DNA of 64,000 nt from Variovorax sp. IB41 (GTDB lineage: Bacteria; Pseudomonadota; Gammaproteobacteria; Burkholderiales; Burkholderiaceae_C), in NCBI RefSeq assembly GCF_016405905.1, contig NZ_JAEFCB010000015.1, positions 97,330 through 161,329 on the forward strand, in the 5' to 3' direction. Each line of letters begins with the position of its first letter. Position 1 is the first letter of the stretch. Shown piece after piece: positions 36,908-44,580 of this stretch. The notes beneath the pieces are model-generated. The model had not been told where the DNA came from, did no database searches, and worked only from the letters and a program-made list of their open reading frames with translations. The translations under genes and the position numbers were made by a program.

Positions 36908-38116
36908 ATGAGCGCTACCGCCCAACCCACCTCGCCCCACGTCATGAACACCTACGGTCGCCTGCCGATCGCACTGTCGCATGGCCAGGGCTGCCGAGTC
37001 TGGGACACCGCGGGCAAGGCCTACATCGACGGTCTGGGCGGCATCGCCGTCAACACGCTGGGCCACAACCACCCCGAGCTGGTGCCCGCGCTGCAGGACC
37101 AACTGACCAAGCTGATCCACAGCTCCAACTACTACCACGTGCCCGGCCAGGAGCAACTGGCCGCCAAGCTGACCGAGCTTTCGGGCCTGACCAACGCCTT
37201 CTTCTGCTGCACCGGCCTCGAAGCCAACGAAGCAGCCTTGAAGCTCGCGCGCAAGTTCGGCCACGACAAGGGCATCGAGCGCCCCGAGATCGTCGTCTAC
37301 GAAGCGGCCTTTCACGGCCGCAGCATCGCCACCCTGTCAGCCACCGGCAACCCCAAGGTGCAGGCCGGCTTCGGCCCGCTGGTGGAGGGCTTCATCCGCG
37401 TGCCGCTGAACGACATCGAGGCGCTCAAGAAAGCCACCGAAGGCAACCCGAACGTGGTCGCGGTGTTCTTCGAGACCATCCAGGGCGAAGGCGGCATCAA
37501 CCCGATGCGCGTGGACTACCTGAAGCAAGTGCGCCAGCTCTGCGACGAGCGCGACTGGCTCATGATGATCGACGAAGTGCAGTGCGGCATGGGCCGCACC
37601 GGCAAGTGGTTCGCCCACCAGTGGGCGGGCATCAAGCCCGACGTGATGCCGCTGGCCAAGGGCCTGGGCTCGGGCGTGCCGATCGGCGCCGTCGTGGCCG
37701 GCCCCAAGGCCGCCAACATCTTCGGCCCGGGCAACCACGGCACCACCTTCGGCGGCAACCCGCTCGCGATGCGTGCCGGCGTGGAAACCATCCGCATCAT
37801 GGAAGAGCACAAGCTGCTGGAGAACGCCGCCACCGTGGGCGCGCACCTCAAAGCCGCGCTGGAGCGGGAAATCGGCGGCCTGCCGGGCGTGAAGGACATC
37901 CGCGGCCAGGGCCTGATGCTGGGCATCGAGCTCGACCGTCCGTGCGGCGTGATCCTGAACCGCGCCTGCGACGCCGGCCTGCTGCTGAGCGTGACGGCCG
38001 ACAAGGTGATCCGCCTCGTGCCGCCGCTCATCCTGAGCATTGCCGAGGCCGACGAGATCGTCGCGATCCTCGCGCCGATCGTCAAAAACTTCCTGTCGGA
38101 GCCTGCCGCGCAATGA
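36908..38116 (+). CDS. argD: Acetylornithine aminotransferase
   Basis: 402-aa fold-type I PLP enzyme converting N-acetylglutamate semialdehyde to N-acetylornithine in arginine synthesis, possibly also acting on succinyl-diaminopimelate. Signatures are MNTYGRLPIALSHGQG, the FCCTGLEANEAALKLAR phosphate-binding region, VVYEAAFHGRS, the Asp in MMIDEVQCGMGRTGKW, and the Lys in PLAKGLGSGVPIGA (near residue 250). The start follows from the N-terminus of homologues. The stop overlaps argF by 4 bp. Confidence 0.94.
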   Translation: MSATAQPTSPHVMNTYGRLPIALSHGQGCRVWDTAGKAYIDGLGGIAVNTLGHNHPELVPALQDQLTKLIHSSNYYHVPGQEQLAAKLTELSGLTNAFFCCTGLEANEAALKLARKFGHDKGIERPEIVVYEAAFHGRSIATLSATGNPKVQAGFGPLVEGFIRVPLNDIEALKKATEGNPNVVAVFFETIQGEGGINPMRVDYLKQVRQLCDERDWLMMIDEVQCGMGRTGKWFAHQWAGIKPDVMPLAKGLGSGVPIGAVVAGPKAANIFGPGNHGTTFGGNPLAMRAGVETIRIMEEHKLLENAATVGAHLKAALEREIGGLPGVKDIRGQGLMLGIELDRPCGVILNRACDAGLLLSVTADKVIRLVPPLILSIAEADEIVAILAPIVKNFLSEPAAQ

Positions 38117-39048
38117 CGACCGTCACGACACCGCCCACCATCCGCCACTACTTGCAGTTCGCCGACCTCACGGCCGACGAGTACGTCTACCTCTTCGATC
38201 GCATGGCGATCATCAAGAAGAAGTTCAAGACGTATGAAAAGCACCAGCCGCTGACCGACCGCACGCTGGCCATGATCTTCGAGAAGGCCAGCACCCGCAC
38301 CCGCGTGAGCTTCGAGGCCGGCATGTACCAGCTGGGCGGCAGCGTGGTGCACCTGACCACCGGCGACAGCCAGTTGGGCCGCGCCGAACCCATCGAGGAC
38401 AGCGCCAAGGTCATCAGCCGCATGGTCGACCTCGTGATGATCCGCACGTTCGAGCAGACCAAGATCGACACCTTCGCCGCGCACTCGCGCGTGCCCGTCA
38501 TCAACGGCCTCACGAACGAGTTCCACCCTTGCCAGATCCTCGCGGACATCTTCACCTACATCGAGCACCGTGGCTCGATCCAGGGCAAGACCGTGGCCTG
38601 GGTGGGCGACGGCAACAACATGGCCAACACCTGGCTGCAGGCGGCCGAGATCCTGGGCTTCACCGTGCACGTGAGCACCCCCAGCGGCTACGAGGTCGAC
38701 CAGTCGATCGCCGGCATCCGCTCGGGCGACAGCTACAAGGTCTTCAAGGACCCGATGGAAGCCTGCCGCGGCGCCGACCTCGTCACCACCGACGTCTGGA
38801 CCAGCATGGGCTACGAAGCCGAGAACGAGGCGCGCCGCAAGGCCTTCGCCGACTGGTGCGTCGACGAGGACATGATGCGCATCGCCCAGCCCGGCGCCCT
38901 CTTCATGCACTGCCTGCCCGCACACCGCGGCGAGGAAGTGCAGGCCGAGGTCATCGACGGGCCGCAGTCGGTGGTGTGGGACGAGGCCGAGAACCGCCTG
39001 CACGCACAAAAGGCCCTGATGGAGTTCCTGCTGCTCGGAAAGCTCTGA
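38113..39048 (+). CDS. argF: Ornithine carbamoyltransferase
   Basis: 311-aa transferase making citrulline from ornithine and carbamoyl phosphate. The carbamoyl-phosphate motif FEKASTRTR lies near residue 50, NGLTNEFHPCQILAD near 130, the ornithine-binding VWTSMG near 225 and the HCLPAHRGEE motif near 265. Translationally coupled to argD, which together give two consecutive late steps of arginine synthesis. Confidence 0.96.
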   Translation: MTTVTTPPTIRHYLQFADLTADEYVYLFDRMAIIKKKFKTYEKHQPLTDRTLAMIFEKASTRTRVSFEAGMYQLGGSVVHLTTGDSQLGRAEPIEDSAKVISRMVDLVMIRTFEQTKIDTFAAHSRVPVINGLTNEFHPCQILADIFTYIEHRGSIQGKTVAWVGDGNNMANTWLQAAEILGFTVHVSTPSGYEVDQSIAGIRSGDSYKVFKDPMEACRGADLVTTDVWTSMGYEAENEARRKAFADWCVDEDMMRIAQPGALFMHCLPAHRGEEVQAEVIDGPQSVVWDEAENRLHAQKALMEFLLLGKL

Positions 39049-39074
39049 GCCCCTGACGAAGAAGGCGCGGCCGC

Positions 39075-39428
39075 GTGTCCCCTTGCCAGCAATGCGGCGC
39101 CTGCTGCGCCGCCTACCGCGTCGACTTCAGCGTGCATGAGCTCGACGACAACGGCGGCCGCGTGCCGTCCGGCCTGGCGGTCGAGGTGAACAACGCCCTC
39201 TGCCGCATGCGCGGCACCGACCACACGCCGATGCGCTGCGCAGCGCTCACCGGAAAGATCGGCCAGTCGGTGGCCTGCGGCATCTACGAGTGGCGCCCCA
39301 ACCCGTGCCACGAGCTGCAGTCCGGCAGCGACGCGTGCGAGCGGGCGCGCGCCCGGCACGGGCTCCCGGCGCTCTCATCGCTGGATTCCGGAGGCACATC
39401 ATCTGGTCACGTGGAGTGTTGGAAATAA
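39075..39428 (+). CDS. YkgJ-family cysteine-cluster protein
   Basis: 117-aa protein with an N-terminal SPCQQCGACCAAYRVDF cluster and further conserved cysteines in MRCAALTG, VACGIYEWRP and PCHEL, the pattern of the YkgJ/UPF0153 zinc- or iron-sulfur-binding family. The start is GTG at 39075, 27 bp after argF. The last 20 residues (SSLDSGGTSSGHVECWK) are less conserved. Molecular role unknown. Confidence 0.85.
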   Translation: MSPCQQCGACCAAYRVDFSVHELDDNGGRVPSGLAVEVNNALCRMRGTDHTPMRCAALTGKIGQSVACGIYEWRPNPCHELQSGSDACERARARHGLPALSSLDSGGTSSGHVECWK

Positions 39429-39467
39429 CCGACACCACGACCCCTCGCCCGGCGCTAACTTCGCGCC

Positions 39468-40115
39468 ATGCGTTCTCTGCAACCCCAACCCCGCGTCTGG
39501 GACATCTCCCCCCCGGTGCATGAAGGCGCGCCGGTGTTCCCCGGCGACACGCCCTACCAGCAGCGCTGGGCCGCGACCATTTCTCCGGACTGCCCGGTCA
39601 ACGTCAGCGAGATCACGCTCTCGCCCCACATCGGCGCGCATGCCGACGCCCCCCTGCACTACGACCCCGAAGGCCAGACCATAGGCCACGTCGATCTCGC
39701 GCCCTTCCTCGGCCCCTGCCGGGTGATCCATGCCATCGCCAAGGGCCCGCTGATCGAGTGGGAGCACATCGCGCATGCGGTCACGAGCGACCTGCCGCCC
39801 CGCGTGCTGGTGCGCACCTACGCCGCGATGCCCGTCGGCCATTGGGACCCGCAACTCGCGGCCTACGCGCCCGCCACCGTCGAGCGCCTGGCAGCGATGG
39901 GCGTGAAGCTCATCGGCATCGACACCGCCAGCATCGACCCGGCCGACAGCAAGACGCTGGAGAGCCACCAACGCATCCGCCGCCTCGATCTGCGCGTGCT
40001 CGAGAACCTCGTGCTCGACGACGTGCCCGAGGGCGACTACGAACTCATCGCGCTGCCGCTCAAGCTGGTGAGCGCCGATGCCTCCCCCGTTCGCGCCGTG
40101 CTGCGCAGTCTATGA
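39468..40115 (+). CDS. kynB: Kynurenine formamidase (arylformamidase)
   Basis: 215-aa metal-dependent cyclase-fold hydrolase converting N-formylkynurenine to kynurenine, the second step of tryptophan breakdown. It begins WDISPPVHEGAPVFPGDTPY. The HIGAHADAPLHYDPEG segment near residue 60 carries the HxxxD metal ligands, and LIGIDTASIDPADS lies near 145. It is the first gene of a kynB-kynU-unknown-kynA cluster. Confidence 0.94.
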   Translation: MRSLQPQPRVWDISPPVHEGAPVFPGDTPYQQRWAATISPDCPVNVSEITLSPHIGAHADAPLHYDPEGQTIGHVDLAPFLGPCRVIHAIAKGPLIEWEHIAHAVTSDLPPRVLVRTYAAMPVGHWDPQLAAYAPATVERLAAMGVKLIGIDTASIDPADSKTLESHQRIRRLDLRVLENLVLDDVPEGDYELIALPLKLVSADASPVRAVLRSL

Positions 40116-40117
40116 AT

Positions 40118-40210
40118 CTCCCCCAGTCTTCGCGCACTTCGTGTCGCTACGCCAACCCCCTCGCCGGGGGCAACACCAGCGGCCCGGCAAAGCTGGTTCC
40201 GCGGTGTTCC
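40118..40210. repeat. Structured intergenic element between kynB and kynU
   Basis: The 136-bp gap holds CCCCC-TCGCC-GGGGG (40156-40170), then a larger stem: AACACC(A)GCGG (40172-40182) with CCGCGGTGTT (40199-40208). Inside the larger stem, GGCCCGGC/GCTGGTT can form a small hairpin. The wording (CAACACCAGCGGCCCGGCAA and GGTTCCGCGGTGTTC) resembles a dispersed intergenic repeat I recall from Variovorax genomes. Only one copy occurs in this window. Confidence 0.5.
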
Positions 40211-40251
40211 ACGACCGAAGCATCGCCAACCCCGATCCCACAAGACCCATC

Positions 40252-41526
40252 ATGACCCTCGACGATTGCTGCGCGCTCGACGCGCAAGACCCGCTGCGCG
40301 CCCTGCGCGACCAATTCATCCTGCCCGAGGGCGTGCTCTACCTGGACGGCAATTCGCTTGGCGTGCTGCCGAAGGCTGCGCCCGCGCGCATCGCCGAAGT
40401 GGTGACCAAGGAATGGGGCGAAGGCCTCATCCGCTCATGGAACACCGCGAGCTGGTTCGACCTGCCGCAGCGCCTGGGCGACAAGGTGGCGCGGCTCATC
40501 GGCGCCGCGCCCGGCGAGGTGGTGTGCACCGACAGCACCTCGGTCAACCTCTACAAGGTGCTGTTCGCCGCGCTCTCCCAGCAGAAGGACAGCGGCCGCA
40601 AGCTGGTGGTGAGCGAGCGCAGCAACTTCCCGACCGACCTCTACATCGCCGAGTCGCTCTGCCGCGAGCGCGGCTTCACGCTCAAGCTGATCGATGCGAG
40701 CGAGCTTCCCGCGGTGCTGAATGAAGAAGTGGCCGTGCTGATGCTCACGCACGTCAACTACCGCACCGGCGCCATGCACGACATGAAGGCCATCACCGCC
40801 GCCGCGCACGCTGCGGGCGCGCTCACGGTGTGGGACCTCGCGCACAGCGCGGGCGCCGTGCCGGTTGCGCTCAACGACAGCAACGCCGACTACGCGATCG
40901 GCTGCGGCTACAAGTACCTGAACGGCGGCCCCGGCGCGCCGGCCTTCGCATGGGTCAACACCCGGCACGCAGGCCAGTTCGAGCAGCCGCTGTCGGGCTG
41001 GTGGGGCCACGCCGCGCCGTTCGAATTCACGCCGCACTACCGGCCCGCGCCGGGCGTGGGCCGCTACCTCTGCGGCACGCAGCCGATCATCGCGCTCGCA
41101 GGCCTCGAATGCGGCCTGGACACCGTGCTCGCCGCCGAAGCCTTCAACAAGGACCAGGGCGCGATGGCCGCGCTGCGCACCAAGTCGCTCGCGCTCACGG
41201 ACCTTTTCATCGCGCTGGTCGAAGAACGCTGCGCGAATCAAGGCCTTTCGCTCATCACGCCGCGCGACCATGCGAAACGCGGCTCGCAGGTGTGCCTCAG
41301 CCGCGAAGAAGGCGCCTACGCCATCGTGCAGGCGCTGATCGCGCGCGACGTGATCGGCGACTACCGCGCCGGCGATTCGCAGATGCCCGACATCCTGCGC
41401 TTCGGCTTCACGCCGCTGTACCTCGGCTTCGAGGACGTATGGAACTCGGTCGAACACCTCGTGCAGGTGCTCGAATCGGGCGAGTGGAAGCGCGAAGAGT
41501 TCAACCGCAAGAACGCAGTGACATGA
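40252..41526 (+). CDS. kynU: Kynureninase
   Basis: 424-aa fold-type I PLP hydrolase releasing anthranilate and alanine from kynurenine. Signatures are VLYLDGNSLGVLPKAAPARI near residue 25, the WDLAHSAGAVPV Asp region near 200, and the PLP lysine in GCGYKYLNGGPGAPAF near residue 220. The later GWWGHAAPFEF segment is typical. The start was chosen at MTLDDCC, the first Met after the intergenic element. The stop overlaps the next gene by 4 bp. Confidence 0.94.
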   Translation: MTLDDCCALDAQDPLRALRDQFILPEGVLYLDGNSLGVLPKAAPARIAEVVTKEWGEGLIRSWNTASWFDLPQRLGDKVARLIGAAPGEVVCTDSTSVNLYKVLFAALSQQKDSGRKLVVSERSNFPTDLYIAESLCRERGFTLKLIDASELPAVLNEEVAVLMLTHVNYRTGAMHDMKAITAAAHAAGALTVWDLAHSAGAVPVALNDSNADYAIGCGYKYLNGGPGAPAFAWVNTRHAGQFEQPLSGWWGHAAPFEFTPHYRPAPGVGRYLCGTQPIIALAGLECGLDTVLAAEAFNKDQGAMAALRTKSLALTDLFIALVEERCANQGLSLITPRDHAKRGSQVCLSREEGAYAIVQALIARDVIGDYRAGDSQMPDILRFGFTPLYLGFEDVWNSVEHLVQVLESGEWKREEFNRKNAVT

Positions 41527-42038
41527 GCAGCGCCCGCCCCATGAAACACCGATTGATCGCATCCATCGCTTCGCTCTTTCTCGCGGCCGCCCCGGCCTTC
41601 GCGCAGCAGCCGGCCTTCACCCTGCCACAGCTCAGGGCCTTCGCCGCAATGGCGCCCGATGCCTTCCGCCAGGAGATCAAGCGCCAGGGCTTCTCCTACA
41701 GGGACAAGACCGTGACCGAGGAGGTCAGCATGATCGAGTACGAGAAGTTCGTCGACGGCGAGACCACGAACCTCATGAAGTCCACCTACGTGGAAAGCCG
41801 TGCCGGCGAGAACACCATCCAGCTCTCGACGACCGACAAGGCCGCGTTCGAAACGCTGGTGAAGGAAGCGCGCGGCGCGGGCTACGCACCGGCCGACAAG
41901 GGCCGCATCCCGGGCGGAGAGACCTATCAGGAGTTCAAGCGCAAAAGCGTGGGCACCGGCGAGGTCGTGCGCTTCGTCTACCCGAAGAAAGAGTCCGGCA
42001 TGGGCCGCGTTTCCTATACCGCCGTCGTCTGGCGATGA
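41523..42038 (+). CDS. Secreted protein of unknown function inside the kyn cluster
   Basis: 171 aa from the ATG overlapping the kynU stop, or 165 aa from the ATG at 41541. From the second Met there is a clean signal peptide (basic MKHRLIAS, a hydrophobic core, then APAFAQQ, with cleavage expected after FAQ or AFA). The mature part is hydrophilic with no cysteine and a C-terminal VSYTAVVWR. I do not recognise the family. Its position between kynU and kynA, coupled to kynU, implies co-expression with tryptophan breakdown but does not reveal a role. Confidence 0.8.
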   Translation: MSSARPMKHRLIASIASLFLAAAPAFAQQPAFTLPQLRAFAAMAPDAFRQEIKRQGFSYRDKTVTEEVSMIEYEKFVDGETTNLMKSTYVESRAGENTIQLSTTDKAAFETLVKEARGAGYAPADKGRIPGGETYQEFKRKSVGTGEVVRFVYPKKESGMGRVSYTAVVWR

Positions 42039-42054
42039 CCGGCCTGCGCACACC

Positions 42055-42903
42055 ATGAGCACCGACAAATCCCCCGAGCACATCGTCCACGACGAGAAGG
42101 CGCAGCTGGACTTCAGCAAGTCCATGAGCTACGGCGACTACCTGCACCTGGACGAGATCCTCAACGCCCAGCATCCGCTCTCGCCCGCTCACGACGAGAT
42201 GCTGTTCATCGTGCAGCACCAGACCAGCGAGCTCTGGATGAAGCTCATGCTGCACGAGTTGCGCGCCGCCACCAGCTGCATCGCCGGCGAGAAACTGGCC
42301 GACGCCTTCAAGATGCTCGCGCGCGTGAGCCGCATCATGGAACAGCTGGTGAGCGCGTGGACCGTGCTCTCGACCATGACGCCGCCCGAGTACACGGCGA
42401 TGCGTCCGTACCTCGCGAACTCCAGCGGTTTCCAGAGCGCGCAGTACCGCTGCATCGAGTTCGCGCTCGGCAACAAGAACGCCGCGATGCTCAAGCCGCA
42501 TGCGCACCGTGCCGACCTGCTCGCGCAGGTCGAGGAGGCCTACCGCTCGCCATCGCTCTACGACGAGTCGCTGCGGCTCCTCGCGCGCCACGGCCTGCCG
42601 GTGCCGGCCGACCGGCTGGAGCGCGACTGGACGCAGCCCTACGAATCGAGCGACGGCGTCGAGGCGGCATGGCTCACGGTCTACCGCAACCCGCACGATC
42701 ACTGGGACCTTTACCAGCTCGGCGAAAAACTCACCGACCTGGAAGACGCCTTCCGCCTCTGGCGCTTTCGCCACGTGACCACGGTCGAGCGCGTGATCGG
42801 CTTCAAGCGCGGCACCGGCGGCACGGGCGGCGTGAGCTATCTGCGCAAGATGCTGGACGTGGTGCTGTTCCCCGAGATCTGGAAGCTGCGCACCGACCTC
42901 TGA
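42055..42903 (+). CDS. kynA: Tryptophan 2,3-dioxygenase
   Basis: 282-aa haem dioxygenase opening the indole ring of tryptophan to N-formylkynurenine, the first step of the pathway. Signatures are SYGDYLHLDEILNAQHPLS, MLFIVQHQTSELWMKLMLHE and NSSGFQSAQYRCIEFALG. The proximal-His region is FRLWRFRHVTTVERVIGFK near residue 245, with GTGGTGGVSYLRKMLD at the end. The gene is last in the cluster, so the three enzymes take tryptophan to anthranilate. Co-location with kynB and kynU implies joint regulation, although no regulator is adjacent. Confidence 0.95.
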   Translation: MSTDKSPEHIVHDEKAQLDFSKSMSYGDYLHLDEILNAQHPLSPAHDEMLFIVQHQTSELWMKLMLHELRAATSCIAGEKLADAFKMLARVSRIMEQLVSAWTVLSTMTPPEYTAMRPYLANSSGFQSAQYRCIEFALGNKNAAMLKPHAHRADLLAQVEEAYRSPSLYDESLRLLARHGLPVPADRLERDWTQPYESSDGVEAAWLTVYRNPHDHWDLYQLGEKLTDLEDAFRLWRFRHVTTVERVIGFKRGTGGTGGVSYLRKMLDVVLFPEIWKLRTDL

Positions 42904-43123
42904 GCGTCACGGGCCGCGTGCAACAATCGCCGCGGCACCGGACCTTCAAGACTCGACAAGGCAGGCGATTCGTCGCTTTCCTTGTGCTGCGGGGCACCCC
43001 CGCGGTCGATGGATGGGTACGCATTTCGGCGCGTGAGCGGGACTGCGCTGTCGCGCAGCGCAGCTGGCGCATCACCGGCTGGTTGAAGGGCCGGTTGCCA
43101 CCTCGTTCCACTTCACCGCCTTC
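42904..43123 (+). other. Hairpin-rich gap upstream of the reverse transcriptase; possible retron msr-msd
   Basis: 220 bp with two perfect stems: GCGGGG-CAC-CCCCGC (42989-43003) and CTGCGCTG-TCGCG-CAGCGCAG (43043-43063). A weaker CCGGC/GCCGG pair lies near 43075-43094. Retron non-coding RNAs normally lie just upstream of the reverse transcriptase and fold into such hairpins. I could not find a convincing a1/a2 end-pairing repeat, so the assignment is tentative. No ribosome site precedes the downstream ATG. Confidence 0.25.
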
Positions 43124-44507
43124 ATGACGCGCGAACCGAGCTACAGGGAATGGATTGCACGCGGCCTCGCGCACGCCCTGCTGGCCGACGCGCTGCAGCC
43201 CGGCGGCACCGCGCCCGATGCGCTGCGTGCGCGGGCCGAGGCCGCGCTGGGCGCCAGTCCCCCGTGGCTCAAACTGCTGGCCGAAGAACTCGGCACACGG
43301 TCGCTCGCGACATGGCAGCGCACCGATCTGCAAGGCCTGACCCAGACGATCCTCGACACGCCGGCGCTGGAAATGGCTTTCGAACAGGACGAATTGCCGC
43401 GCATTCGCCGGCTCATCCTGCGGCCGGCCGAGATGCTGCCACGCCCGATGGGCCTGGACGATTTCGCCCTGCCCCGCCTGCCCACGCTGGCCGATCTCGC
43501 GCAGTGGCTCGAACTCGAACCCGACCGCCTCGCATGGCTCACCGCGGCATCGCAGGCCTTCCGCGCGCCAGACGCATCGCGCCCGCGTCCCGCATCGCAC
43601 TACCGCTACCAGCTGCAGCCCAAGCGCCTCGGCGGCCTGCGGCTGCTCGAGATTCCGAAGGCAGACTTGAAGCGCGTGCAGCGCCGCATCCTCGACGATC
43701 TGCTCCAGCGGGTGCCCGTGCACGAGGCGGCCCATGGCTTCGTGCAGGAGCGCTCGGTCGCGAGCCACGCGGCCGCACACGTCGGCCAGGAGGTGGTGAT
43801 CGGCTTCGACCTGCGCGACTTTTTTCCCAGCGTTCGCGCATCGCGCGTGCATGCGCTGTGGCGCACGCTGGGCTATCCCGACGGCGTGGCGCGCGCTCAC
43901 CGCGCTGTGCACGCACCGCACGTCGCCAGCGGTGATCGATCGTCTTCGCGACGACGGCGGGCTCGACTGGATGGGCGCCAAGCGTCTGGCCGAGGCGCAT
44001 CTGCCGCAGGGCTCGCCGTGCTCGCCCGCGCTCGCGAACCTCTGCGCCTTTCGCCTCGACCTGCGGCTCGAAGGGCTGGCGTGGGTCTTCGGCGCCACCT
44101 ACACGCGCTATGCGGACGATCTCGTGTTCTCGGGGCCCGCATCGCTGCGCGCGCAATTCAACGCCCTGCGCGCATGGGTCGAAGGCATCGCCGCCGACGA
44201 GGGCTTCGCGCTCCATCCACACAAGGTGCGCTGCATGCCGCGGCACCACCAGCAGCGCGTGACGGGCGTGGTCGTGAACGAAAAGGCGAACACGCCGCGC
44301 GTCGACTTCGATCGACTCAAAGCCGTGCTGCATCAGTGCGTGCTGCACGGCCCCGCCAGCCAGAACCGCGCGAAGGTGATCGACTTTCGCGGCCACCTGC
44401 TGGGCCACATCGCGTGGATCGGCCAGTTCAATCCGGCGCGCAAGACGAGACTCATGCGCCTCTTCGAACGCATCGAATGGCCGGCGGCCGCGCCGCCGCC
44501 GGGCTGA
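43124..44507 (+). pseudogene. Retron-type reverse transcriptase, interrupted by a +1 frameshift
   Basis: Two frames together encode a full RNA-directed DNA polymerase of about 460 aa. The first frame runs from 43124: an N-terminal region, PTLADLAQWLELEPDRLAWL, then GGLRLLEIPKADLKRVQRRI, HGFVQERSVASHAAAHVG and the first catalytic Asp in GFDLRDFFPSV. The second frame ends at 44507: LPQGSPCSPALANL, the catalytic YTRYADDLVFSG and VTGVVVNEKANTPR, the VTG motif typical of retron enzymes. The switch lies at the (GC)4 run 43889-43896; skipping one base there restores GVARLTALCT. Catalytic residues are intact, so the disruption is recent, a sequencing error, or programmed. The best reading is a degraded retron enzyme. 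Confidence 0.8.
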
Positions 44508-44514
44508 ACCTTCG

Positions 44515-44555
44515 AATGTAGTGCTTGCTACGCCTGCGCAAAGCGCTACATTTTT
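44515..44555 (+). terminator. Terminator after the reverse transcriptase gene
   Basis: Twelve-base arms (44515-44526 with 44541-44552) pair fully in RNA with one G-U pair, enclose a 14-nt loop and end in TTTTT. It starts 8 bp after the stop codon and separates this gene from the SUKH-like gene that begins at 44581. Confidence 0.75.
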
Positions 44556-44580
44556 GGCAACAACGACGGAGGCGACTGCC

